This document shows positions 1 to 10,940 of a stretch of 64,000 nt of DNA, one piece after another (positions within the stretch are counted from its first letter, which is position 1; every line of letters starts with the position of its first letter). Source of the stretch: Nymphaea colorata. Its lineage: Eukaryota > Streptophyta > Magnoliopsida > Nymphaeales > Nymphaeaceae. Position numbers and translations under genes: made by a program. Location: positions 8,988,505 through 9,052,504 of the forward strand of contig NC_045140.1 of assembly GCF_008831285.2 (NCBI RefSeq), read 5' to 3'. The notes under the pieces were generated by a model. It was not told where the DNA came from. It saw nothing but the letters and a program-made list of their open reading frames with translations, and ran no database searches.

Positions 1-458
1 GAATGGGCAAGAGAGATTGCTACTTACCTCGAATGGAGGTCACCCTGCCCTGCAGGCTGCAATCGATGACTTCGCCGGCTCCACCCAATTCGACGTATAG
101 AAGAGGGACAAAGAAGAAGAAGGGACGAAGAGGGATGATCGTTGAGGAAGAGGGAAGAAGAAGAAGAAGGGACGAAGAGGGAAAGGTCGAAAAAGAGGTA
201 CGAAGAAGGGGTGACGATTGACTTTGTTAAAAACTTAAAAAAAAAAAACCTAAAAATTAGTCCAAAGTAGACTTTCTTCCCTTTGACCGCACCCGACAAG
301 GGTCAAACGCGAGTCGGGTGCGAGTCTGAAAAAGTCGATTTTAGCCGGGTGCGGCTGACTTCACCTGACTCTTGTTTGACCCGTTTGGGTTCACACTGGG
401 TGCACCCGCACCCGCATCATGTCGACGTGGGTGCGAGACCAAAAATCACCCACCCAGG
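1..458 (-). mobile_element. hAT element end, copy 1 (partial)
   Basis: These bases match the 5' end of the hAT element at 12945-16974. They include the purine-rich leader (pyrimidine-rich on the transposase strand) at about 90-215 and a cluster of GGGTGCG-type subterminal motifs at about 283-440. The right end is ACCCACCCAGG at 448-458. The rest of the element would lie left of the window. No transposase coding sequence is visible here. Confidence 0.6.
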
Positions 459-2643
459 TTTCATTGTCCATTCCTTTCCATTTAACATGCAAGAGCAGGA
501 AGACAAAACACGACACATTAAACAATATAACATTCTTTCAATGTTTATAAAAAACTAAACGAAAAGCTAATTGAACATACACTCTTAAGTGAATAAACTT
601 AAAAGGAGAAGACACAAATTTGAAATCTTTTTTTCTTTTGGGTGGTACCAAGGGTGTCGATAGGTCAGGTTTGATCCAAATTCTCTACCAGCATAAGTCC
701 TGTGCACCATAATTCATACAAATTATTCAGAAAGTCTTTATGTAACTATGCACCATAATTCCTAAAAATTATTCAGAAAGAGCAAGCAAGACTGAGTAGA
801 GGCCCAATCAGATTCCATGTCCCATTCTACTGGACTCATAGAGTGATGGTAAATGTCTAGTTCAGATTTGTGGGAAAAACCCCTTTCTTGAGTGCCCTAT
901 TCAACTCCGATAAGAAAAAAAGTAGTGTAAGCCAAGAGAAAAAATAAAAGGCTACATAAGGACTTCCTGCATATGGGGACAAATAACCTACGCTCAGAAC
1001 TATGACAGGTTTATCTAAGCTGATATGTCAGAAAAGACTTCCCATCTACCTATTCTTATTGTGTCTTTCTACATAATTTTTTATGTCCAGCAAATTATAA
1101 GCGCAAAGCATTCATTAGATGTTGCACTTACGTCATGCATCCATGAACAACAATTGGTGCTTTCGCTGTAAAACTGAATAGGGAAAAGTATTTGGTAAAT
1201 TAACATTTAAACACATCCAATTCGATCCTCAAAAATTGCCATCTCAAGAAATGGCATTAGACCCATATACCATGTTTTAAAATTATGGTCATGGTGACAA
1301 CTACAACCTGCAACTGCTATATGTGAAGCTGAGGCCTTGCAGATCCAAGCTCATTTGCAACTCTTGTGGTGGAAGTATACCTGTGATCATCTTTTGTTCA
1401 CCGAGACCTCATTGCCTTGTTACTGTTATTGGCAGTAGCAAGAACTTTATAGCTAGGAGAAAGCCACTGACCAGACTCGTTGGACATACAGGTGCTTTCC
1501 ATCCTCTGCCATCTTGCCTCCAACCATGACTGCTGCATTCTTTTAGAGTCAACAAGACGTAGTTTTTGTCACGGCTTCCCCTTTCAAAAGTCTATTCAAC
1601 TAGAAAGAATTGAGATCTTCAGCCTATCATCTCACATTAATTCAGAAACTAAGCAACAAATATGGAAACATATTGTGAATTTCATGAATTTAGGATTATT
1701 CATTATATTAAAATGCAAGATATGACGTGATCTAACTAGGGTGCAATCATCAAAGCAAGTTTTTAATGTGCAAAAGAGTTCAAGTATTGAAATGGATTCA
1801 GTGAAATTGAATCAGCCAGGGAAAGGCCTAACTCGTAAAGGCTCCTAAGGAAGAAAATGGTCTTCATTTGACACACCATTTCAACTAATGTAAGTCCGGT
1901 TATGAGCAGGTAGGTATGGGTTCTCCATCAGGTGCCATATTTGACTATCGAACAAAGACAAACTCTGATGTAAAGAGGCGTCACATTTTGATAATTCTCA
2001 AATTTTAGACATGTTTATATATTCAGCTTAAGATCTTAGTGGATAAGAAGGAATAAACCATCTGCTCATACTTCCAGGCAAACACTATTCCGGATACATG
2101 TGGAATCACTTTTTCAGCACTATGTGAAAATAAATTACCTACTAATTGTATCACAACTCATATCCTAGATGAAGAAAAGAAAAATGAAAAGGTATCTACT
2201 TTATATATTTGAAAGCATTATTAAATCGATAATCCGAACATCACATTTGTTGACCACAAGAAGAAACAATCTACGTTATCTGGACACCCGAAATTTTCAC
2301 AGACGAACTATAATTTTTGAACACACCGTAAATAAGATCATTTTTTTAGTTTTATCCATATATTGTCATTCTGTCATCTACTGAAGTCAGAAGTCTAGTT
2401 CAAACCGTGACTCAACCTCCACATCCCGAGGATTAGAATCCAACATCCAAAATTCAGCTTTCACATTCAAACTAGATTCCAAATCTCTGCCTCAATATCC
2501 ATTTTTTATCAAAATCCAAACCCTAGATTCACTTCAGGTTCAAAATAAGGCCCAAATTTAGCTTCTATATCTATTTCAAAAACTTCAGATCTCAATATAT
2601 TTTCTAGATCCCGTTCAGATCCAAATCCAACTTTTGAAGCCAG

Positions 2644-2945
2644 TTTGGATCCAAACTGTCACTTTTACATCCATCCGGATCCAGACTATCACTTTCTGAT
2701 CCATTTGGATCCAAAACTATTACTTTCAGATACAATCCGGATCCAAACTAATACTTTTGGCTCCATCCAGATCTAAAATATTACCTTAAGATCCATTTTG
2801 ATCTAAACTATCACTTTCGGATTCATTCAGATCCAAAGTAACACTATCGGATCCATCCGGGTCCATCCAGATCCAGACCGTTACTTTAGGATCAATTTGC
2901 ATCCAAGATATCACTTTTGGATCCATACAGATCCAAAATATCACG
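2644..2945 (+). repeat. 30-bp minisatellite, short version
   Basis: About ten degenerate 30-bp units of the form GGATCCAAACTATCACTTTC plus a GATCCATCCAGATCC-like half. The same array in the second copy (19264-19755) is longer. Here it ends with a deletion joining cacgtttg directly to aaatacctcc. No coding role is evident in this copy because the frame is interrupted. Confidence 0.85.
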
Positions 2946-3234
2946 TTTGAAATACCTCCAATCTTCCCTTTATTCTTTTGAAACTACCTATGTTTAAACA
3001 AAAATCAAAAGAAGGCATGGTGACTCCTCATAGATGTCTCAGGCTTCGTTTGACATGCGCTGATCTCACCATCAGTTGGGAGTGCATCATGCATCTATCC
3101 CAAAATTAAGGTAGATTAATGGACCACTAAGACTCATAGTTTCATGAATCAGTCTAATTTTTGGGATAAATACATGTGAAACTTTCGTAGTGTTACTTTA
3201 TCCAAACACCACCTTATAGACCAGCTATTGAAAT

Positions 3235-4998
3235 TTCCATCCCCACCATTTTTAAAGTCCATCCCTACCCCATAAGGTGGATTACCATGTTAAGATCCTA
3301 ACATGGTAACTCTACCACAGATCTCACTCCTACCCGATTCCTATATAGCATAAAACCTAACCAATAGGAGATTGCAATGAATTAGGGATATATAATAGCT
3401 ATATTGTTTCTTATGAGGGGCCAACCATACTATAAATGAATTAGGGATATATAATTAGTTATATTGTTTCTCATGAGGGGCCAACCATACTATAAGCCAA
3501 GTATAATAACTTAATTAACGAACATTGTGGATATTCAACAGAACTAATGGTAGAGTACAGTCTATGTCTAAGGGATTTAATGTGATCAACCAGATAGCTA
3601 AAGGAGTGCAAACCTAAACGGGAAGCCGAAGAAAAAAAGAAAAGTCATAATAGAATCAAAAGCTTGCTGCATTATCTTCTTTTCCTCCCCCTCCAAGGAT
3701 TTTTCATTTGCTGATCGTTCACAAGTCGAATAATGCTAACCACCATTAACTTTTTAGGTAAAGAAAGCGTATGATCCATATGCCAACAAGCTCATATACC
3801 AAATTAGTGAAGAAACAACTAAGAGGGCCACAAAGACTTGCCTTGAAAAAGCTCAGCCGCTGAACATATTTTTCAATAGGTTAAGTCTGTTTGCTATTCT
3901 TTGGGGTTGGTTGACTTTAGACAAACCTCGTTCAGGACAAATTTCACTTGGATAGCTTATCTCTATTTTGAGCCACGTCCCCTTAAATGGATGTTGTTAA
4001 ACCCGAATTAAGTTAGTTAGTGGGCATACCTTATATTATCATAACATTTTTCAGTAAGCACGATGTGATGTGGGAAAAGACACATAAAAAGCTGGCTTGG
4101 AAATCCGCTGCCTTTCTTTTTGTATTCAGGTGATACTCAATTACTTAAAACGTAGGGACGAATAATCCACTGGGCATTTTAAAGAATGGATTACGAGCTG
4201 AACGGAAAAAGAAAGGTAGTGGATTTCCAAAACCAGCTTTCTAAGTGCCTTTCGCCATATAAAAATGTTATTTTATAAGTATGCCCATGACTTTAATTAA
4301 TTCGGGTTTACTAATAAAAAACATTTAAAGACTAATGGGATGTGCTTCAAAATAGCGATGAATTGTGAAAATGAAATTTGTAGTGAACCAGTTTTAATAC
4401 AGTCAACTTGCCACAAAAACAGGACTCAACCTATTGAAAAATATGTACAGTGGCCAAGTTTTTTCAACGCGAGTCTCGTAATCAACCATTTTGGTTGTTC
4501 TTTCACTAATTTGGCATACAAACTTGTTGGCATATGAATCATACGCCTCTTTTACCTAAAGAATTAATGGTGGTGAGCTTTCAAGGGGGAGAAAAAGAGC
4601 AAAAAACAGCAAGCTTTTGATTCTATTATAACTCAGCTTATCTCCTTCAGCATTCCGTCTCGGTTTTCACTTCTTTCCACTATGACTTATTACGAGCGAT
4701 CCCATTGATCAATTAAATCTCTCTCAGACACAGACATTGGTCTACTGTTAGTTCTGTTAAATATTTATGAAGTTCACTACGTTATTGTACTGATTTTTGG
4801 TATGGCCGGCCCCCACAGGAAATAACAATACTGATTATATATCCAGAATTCATTGCAATGTCCTCTAGTGTTTAGGTTTCCTGTATATATGAATCAACCT
4901 AGGAGTGAGATCTGCAGTAGAGTCACCAAATAAGGAATTAACGGTAATCCACCTTGAGTTATGTGTAAGGATGAAATTTAAAAGAGGTGGGGATGGAA
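3235..4998. mobile_element. Long foldback (palindromic) element FB1, copy 1
   Basis: The left arm (3235-4125) is the reverse complement of the right arm (4205-4998), with a central spacer of about 80 bp. Examples are TTCCATCCCCACC at the left against GGTGGGGATGGAA at the right, and GCTTGGAAATCC near 4094 against GGATTTCC near 4219. Pairing runs through both arms with mismatches and indels. There are no transposase motifs. The arms contain mirrored short ORFs of about 65 codons that I take to be fortuitous. No clear target-site duplication is visible. It may be a non-autonomous foldback or MITE-type DNA transposon. Transcription would give a hairpin RNA of about 0.8 kb. Confidence 0.8.
3376..3494 (+). 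repeat. 59-bp tandem duplication inside the FB1 left arm
   Basis: Two adjacent units of 59-60 bp start at AATGAATTAGGG (3376 and 3435). The second duplicated copy has only one unit near 20367, so this arose after the segmental duplication or was lost from the other copy. Confidence 0.9.
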
Positions 4999-5690
4999 CT
5001 ATCAGTAACTGCTACTACAAGGACCAGGTGTAGCAATGTTCCATACGGGGAGGAAGCCATAAAAGGAAGGGCAGGATTATGATAGGGTAATGGAAAACAG
5101 CATTGATGATTAACTTCAATCGGTATATTTTCTTGCAATTAGTTCAGAATAGCTACCAGAAGATAAATATTGGTTGCTATAACGTGCCTTGTTTGAGTAT
5201 AATGGGCCACTAAAGAATAGACATATTCTTTACTTGAGAACTTGTTTACCAATATTAAGAAGCCAAGAATGCCATGACAGGAATTAAAGAACACCTGAGG
5301 AAAATGTGCCCTCGTTTTAATCTACAGCAACATTTCATATACATTGAATATTGACTCCTTATAGGACACTAGAACTGTAGAGTTTTACTTCTCCTTCTAT
5401 TCTATGTAGCTTCATGGCCACATCATCTGGATCAACTTTTTTGAAGAGGAGAAAGGAGAAAATAACTTTCAGGTTCCGAGAGAAACACACTGATTACATA
5501 TCTAATATGGTATTTCATGATGTTTAAGGCTATTCTAGAAGTGCGGTATGTATGTAATTATCAAGGTCATGCTTTCATGTCTCCCTCCCACCTGCTTGTG
5601 AAAGTTTTGATCAGCCGGGGGTGAAGCTGACAGAAAATTCTGGCTGAAGGATGCTAGTTGGAAATTTTAAATTTGTAAAGGGTGTCAATA
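4999..5690. other. No gene seen; contains a duplication breakpoint
   Basis: The first 430 bases are the tail of the segmental duplication. Position 5427 starts sequence not found in the second copy. I see no coding region, RNA gene or clear repeat here. Confidence 0.6.
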
Positions 5691-5699
5691 TGTAGATGA

Positions 5700-6362
5700 G
5701 GAAAATGACCTTGAAGTACCAACATGCAAATAAACACTTTTTGTGGGTCTGTGCGGGCAATTGCCCAAACATCCCCACACCTGCCTCCACCCCTGATCTA
5801 ATCCCCTCTTGTGGACAAGTTGTGCAAAACTAGAAGGATCTGTTGGCCTAGAAAATTCCTTCCAAATAGAGAAACCTCCAACATCTCCCCTTTGGAAGAA
5901 CTGTGTCGATGACAGGCTCAGCCTGCACTTGGCCAAGTTCCCCCATGCCATGTACCCCAAGTCCATGCCCACTTTCCCCTCCAAGACGGAGTTTATAGCC
6001 TACAGCTACATGGCCAGGTTTGGGCAGCAGCCCAGCTACGGCCGCTGTTTCTGATTGCTGCATATGATGCATCAATATCATCTGCAACTTGGCACCTTAC
6101 TGTAAGCAACTCCAAGTCCAGGGAGGTCGAGGAGGATATTGCTGTGAGCTAGGTTCCTTATTGTCACCAGCAGCAGGAATAGGGAGGGGTTCATGCTCGA
6201 ACCTGGCGGGGTAGATGGGTTTAAGGGTGGCGTGCTACATTCTACTATCAATCGGGTAGGGTTACATAGGTAGCAAGAGAGGTTTTGGTTGTGGGATGTG
6301 GTTACTCCGGCATGGAGATTGCATACAATCTCTGTGAGCATGGTGCCTGGATGTCCATTGTC
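5700..6362 (+). pseudogene. YUCCA-type flavin monooxygenase pseudogene fragment
   Basis: YUCCA enzymes convert indole-3-pyruvate to auxin using FAD and NADPH. In one frame, 5809-6053 reads SPLWKNCVDDRLSLHLAK followed by FPSKTEFIAY. This matches the family's conserved SLW...YDRL.LHL..QFC and FP.FPTY..K.QFI.Y segments. About 200 bases downstream, in another frame, VVGCGYSGMEIAYNLCEHGA (about 6288-6347) matches the NADPH-binding GxGxSGxE motif and its flank. Frameshifts and stops separate the two. The N-terminal FAD-binding GxGxxG segment and the C-terminal half are absent. The start lies near the duplication breakpoint at 5426, which may have removed the 5' part. Family assignment is solid; the exact subfamily is uncertain. 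It is not functional as read. Confidence 0.8.
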
Positions 6363-7690
6363 ATCATGAATCCCTTAAAGTACCAGGCATTCTACTGTAT
6401 CTTCTCTTTTAGTGAGTAAAAGCATAGTTCCCGCTGACATCCAAACACACATTTTGTCTCCTAAAAGCGGTAAAAAGTACTGTCACCCAACCACATGCTA
6501 AAGGTTGCTTGATTGTTGAATGATGAGATAGATTACGAGTTTCTTAATATTTTAGAACTTCCTAATTCAACAACAACTACTAGTAGTACTGCTACTACTC
6601 CTACTTGTGGGTTGGATACTGAGGAAAGAGATCAGCAACAAGGCAAGCAAGCTCAATCACTTGACCCATTTTCCTCTAAAGACGAATCGCTCTAGAGTTG
6701 AGGAAATGGCTTAGTGAAGAATGGGTTCTAAATATGCAATTTATAGGGAGAAGAAGGCTGTCTAGGTGGAGCAAAAAAAGGAATTAAGCAGCGGCTCTAA
6801 TTTATTTTAAGAAAAAAAATTGAAAAAAAAGGAAGAAAGTTGAGGTGTTTCTAATTCTGATAAGGTCGAGTCAACTGTCAAGCCTGTTCAGGAAGATGGG
6901 TAAAGGAGGTTTCCGTGTTAGAGCCTATGCAGTTAAGAAGGATGAAAAGGAATCTTTGAGCATTAATGAAGATTATTGAAATTGTTTAGATCTCGTTGCC
7001 ACTTGCATAGCACTTTGTGGGAAACAAATCTTGCAATAAATCAGGGTACTTTTTCTTCTCTTGGGAGAAAGCTAGTAGTGGGTATATAAATATGACATAT
7101 TATTAACGTTCATACATTCGTGGAACTTAGGAAATTAAGTTATAAATTATAATATAAGCATGAAAATTAGGAAAGATCATCAAAGATTAGAATACAGTGG
7201 AACTTCGAAACACATGGTGGTGTTTGGAGAAAAATCTTGATAACAGGATAATTTTGTAAATGTTAGATTTTAGATTTTTTTTCCCACTTCAGTGTTTGTA
7301 CAAAATGGAACTTGAATCAAATCGGTAGGGTGGTCATTTCCATAGATTAGGCGATTCAGCAATTCTACCAAGTTGTATGTGAAATGGAAAAAATATATAG
7401 TCAACATTTTCAAAAGAATGAAAGTCAAATGTGGAAAAAAAATTCATTGATTATTTTTTTTATTTCTGGGCAACTTACTTACACTTTCATAATAAGATAT
7501 TAGGTGTAAAAGGAACAAAGGGGCCGTTGTTTTTTTTTAAAGAGCAGACACGTGATATTTGTAAACTCCAATGGCCAAAAGTAACGAGAATGCCCATTTA
7601 ATCTTTGACAATTTCATATTTTCAAATTTAATTACAAAAAATGCCAAACATTTGGAAAAATATAATCTTTGGGTAACCAGCAGATGATCT
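6363..7690. other. Unassigned stretch with one weak ORF
   Basis: A 60-codon ORF at 6513-6695 starts MLNDEIDYEFLNILEL and has a Thr/Ser-rich middle. I do not recognise it. The following 300 bases keep lysine-rich open stretches in changing frames, as if from a decayed gene. 7000-7690 is AT-rich with nothing recognisable. Confidence 0.35.
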
Positions 7691-7699
7691 CTTAAACAG

Positions 7700-8750
7700 T
7701 AGTGGGTGGTCATGTTTTAGAATATAAAAAGGTGTTTTCATCAAATATAATTTGTCTATAAATAGTGACCCGCTTGTTCAAGAGATTGTAACATATGTAG
7801 CCTTTAAAGTATTTTGGGAATCCAAGAAACACACACGCATGAGACTTTGGAGCTAGTTTTGATTTATTTTGAGAACTTGCTAATGATAAGCAGTACATAC
7901 AAAAACTTTAAGATCCTCCAGTTGAGGCTTAGTACCAAGAAGTTTCTTTTATAGAGTTGATTCTTGTGCACTAATCGGCAACTTGTTAGTAATATAGACT
8001 GCCATTCTAAAAGCATCAGCCAAAAATAAGCTGGCATGCAAGCATTAATAAGCATAGTAACTCCAATTTCAATAGTGTGGTGATGTTTTTGTTCTGCTAC
8101 ACCATTTTGCTGTGTATAAAGACATAAGAGTCTTCTTTGGAAGCGTCTTAGCTAAAGTACAAACAAAACAAAAATGCTCTTTAGGCATTGAGTCAGCAGC
8201 AGTATACGTAGATGATGTCATGCGATTCAATAAAGAGTCATTTACATGTCCCAAACATTCATGCCAAAGCTTAAAGGTATCTTTAAGAACCTGTGATACA
8301 TTATTGAAACAGAAATATAAGCATTGCATGTCTGCAATTTATTTCCAATAGGCAGTTTTCTTTCAACAGTGCTAGTACAAGCATAAAGCCCATCCTTAAG
8401 CCGTCCCATGTGCATTATTTTCCCCATCTACATTTTCTTGACAGAAAAATCATGAGGCGTAAATTCTATTTTGCAATTATTATCTCTAGTGAAATTAGCA
8501 ACAGAAAGTAGATTCTTATGAATTGTAGAAACATGAAGAACATTCTTTAACTCAAAACTTTCATGCTTGGATGGTAAGGATATGTTACTTGCAGAAAGAT
8601 GGTGGACTATATGATTGACACGGTTAATAATTCTGATCTAGCTATTGTATAAGCATCAATCGATTCATTGCGGAACCTGATCTAACAAAAAACCAGGAAG
8701 AACATTCTGGCTTGCATCTGTCGTGACGACCAGAGCACGCTTTTGGTAGT
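7700..8750 (-). mobile_element. Degraded Copia-type polyprotein fragment
   Basis: Reading on the minus strand, 8600-8430 gives a pre-protease/integrase stretch ending LLSVANFTRDNN. Then 8427-8110 gives the GAG pre-integrase region with LWHECLGHVN and a C-x2-C pair (CFVCTLAK). At about 8100 it jumps straight to QQNGVAEQKHHHTIE, followed by 8055-7710 with LAPKSHACVFLGF and GYICYN. The core of the integrase with the catalytic acidic residues is therefore missing, an internal deletion of roughly 100 residues. Several frameshifts are present. No LTRs are visible. It is a dead relic. Confidence 0.85.
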
Positions 8751-9522
8751 TTGGAAGCGCCATTACTTGATGCAATTAACAGCCAAGATGACGCACGCAG
8801 GTGGCTATGATACTTCTGCACTAAAAATTCTGATGCTGTGATTGCGTTTCTTACAGATATGCAAGCGACATTGGCACACCATTTCTTTTATAATATTACA
8901 GATCAATAAACAAGTAAAAGAAATGACGAGAGGCAGTTCCTGTATACTTTTTTCAGAGGCCAAGGGACTGAGGAATCATAAGTTGACACCTTTATGTGCA
9001 GAAGTTATTCATCTTTGATGGGGGTCTGATCTGAGGTTTCTTTCCCAAAGAAGCATTTGATCAAGGATCAATCTCGAAATTCCATTTGCACATCGCCAGT
9101 GTTCTCACCCTACTATCAAAGTATCAATTGGCTTTCATCTTACTCGTAGGGGTTCAGGTAATATGCTTACTTGGGATTGAGCACGTTGATGGAATCAAGC
9201 CGACCATTGCCTATGACCCACGGGCGTCGTTGGTTGGGCGTAGAGAAGAATTCCGTGAGCCCGAAACAAGTCATCGAGTCACTAGCTGGGAATTTTATCT
9301 TTTAAACTAGCTTTTTGCTACTACAAAGTTGAGAATTTTATTTTAAAAATTTTGTGCTGAAAATTTATGTATTCCTGGTGCAAAGGTGATCTAAGTGAAA
9401 ATTTTTGAAACCTAATTAACAATAATTTGGAAACCTCGTCACCCATTTGATTGTTGACCCCTAAAATATGATAATCATACACAATAATTTAGAAACCTAA
9501 TCGCCCATGGGATAGTTGACCC

Positions 9523-9558
<36 letters not shown>

Positions 9559-10110
9559 GTGAACGATAACTTTGGTTATCTAAAGTCACTCAACCATCTT
9601 ACCAGGCCATCTATTTAAAATAAATGGATGGTTGAAAGAAAAACAAGGAGAAAAAGTTATAAACTAATATTAGATTGTGAATTTAACCCAAACATATGTA
9701 ACATTTTCTTGTCAATATATAACGAACTCAAAGTTGGGTCAAGGTACCTGCATATGAAAAGAAGCAGTTCATCAAGGGAATCCTATATTTTCCTTTTTCT
9801 CAGTGACAAGATGGGAACATGCTCTCCTTCTAGGTCCACATTTCAGATTTCAGGCCCTTTTGACATGAATACTGGTTTAGATGAAATTGTTAGAACACCC
9901 TCCGGGTTTTGGTGAAGGATAGTTTCTGGTCATCTTTTTGTTTGTCCATCATTCCATTGCCAACCACACTCCTATGCTTTTAAGGGTCCGTTCTGTGAGT
10001 ATTACTTTTCAGGTCCAGCTTTATTTCCAAATAATGGGAAATCATTTAAGCACCTGCTTATCTGTTAGGTTCTTAATCTTTAAACTTCATAACACCAACC
10101 TTTCTTCTTC
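8751..10110. other. Mostly anonymous AT-rich DNA with a (TA)n run
   Basis: There is a (TA)n microsatellite at about 9525-9555. Open stretches at 9086-9310 and 9628-9915 have no recognisable domain. The second ends in a Ser-rich segment that could be a decayed exon. I see no promoter or RNA gene. Confidence 0.4.
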
Positions 10111-10131
10111 TTCTTCTTTTTTTTTTTGTAG

Positions 10132-10269
10132 GATTTCGTGATAGACAAAACAACAGGTTTTCAGAAGACTGTAAAGACTCAAGTGAGAAATTGTCTTCTG
10201 CTCCTGACAATAAAGCTAAATTTGATACAGTTAAGCAGCACGCTACGGTCATACAGGAGGCAATTGCAG
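10132..10269 (+). pseudogene. Possible orphan exon, unknown protein
   Basis: A polypyrimidine tract ending TTTTTTTTTGTAG (about 10120-10131) is followed by an open frame of about 46 codons that includes KFDTVKQHATVIQEAIAG. A possible GCAG/GTCAAC donor follows near 10269. The amino-acid composition looks protein-like, but a second frame is also open. I do not recognise the protein, and no flanking exons were identified. It may be a remnant of a gene broken by insertions, or chance. Confidence 0.3.
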
Positions 10270-10514
10270 GTCAACGTATGTGTTCTAAATTACTCCAGTA
10301 TAGAGATATTTCCTCAAAGTTACTTCTAACATGGGATGATGTTAGTTTTTCCACAATTCTGCTAGTTCTAATAATATACTTCTTGATGGAGGAACTTGTT
10401 TGACTAGTTAGTCAGTCAGTCACTCATTAAATTTTCTTTAATGCTTTATTTTCTATAAGTTTCACTTTCGCTAGAGAAGATTATCAGCATATAATCAATC
10501 ATTTTCAATTATAA

Positions 10515-10547
10515 CATGCCCTACACACGCACACACACACACACACA
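10515..10547 (+). repeat. (CA)n microsatellite
   Basis: A run of alternating CA/AC at about 10523-10547, in anonymous DNA. Confidence 0.9.
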
Positions 10548-10720
10548 GAGGCAGGGGAGACCGAGAATAGAAACTTCTTGGTCTAGATTGCTTGGATTAA
10601 CTTATTAACCATTGATTACCCTTTTAACTTATAAGCTTTTTTCCTCCTACCATGATAATGCTCAATTCAGCCGGCCATCAAAGCGAAGTTAAACTGGAAA
10701 ATTTGTTTATCATGATATAT

Positions 10721-10940
10721 TAGGGTGGTGTTAGTGAGAAAAAAAGGCTTAAATACCCTTGCAGTATCAACTTCATTTATTTGTATTAGCCTCTAACAAT
10801 ATCATCAATCGTAACAAAAAATAATGAGTTTATATGATTTTATAAACTAGTTAGCATATGATTTTCATAACCTTTAATCGGTGCTACAACTTAGGTGCGT
10901 GCATTCACAAAATTAGGCATAGCTCATTTTTGGAAGTTAA
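10721..10940 (+). repeat. Dispersed repeat, copy A (partner at 39139-39372)
   Basis: About 220 bp, starting near GGTGGTGTTAGTGA and ending near CTCATTTTTGGAAG, recurs in the same orientation at 39139-39372 with modest divergence. Shared internal text includes CTAACAATAT, AACTAGTTAGCATATG and CCTTTAATCGGTGC. No coding potential was seen. It is most likely part of a transposon family. Confidence 0.85.

Larger units (their letters stand above)
1..5426 (+). repeat. Segmental duplication, copy 1 (left end outside window)
   Basis: This segment matches 16491-22340 almost base for base in the same orientation. Position 1 pairs with 16491, and similarity stops abruptly at 5426 against 22340, after a shared run ending catcat. 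Differences are scattered substitutions plus a few indels. Copy 1 lacks about 370 bp of minisatellite and flank, lacks two insertions of about 70 bp (near 1262 and 1932), and has its own 59-bp tandem duplication at 3376-3494. The stretch 466-3234 holds no gene I recognise; its short ORFs recur in the second copy but match nothing known. The copy starts inside a hAT end, so the homology must continue left of the window. Confidence 0.93.
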
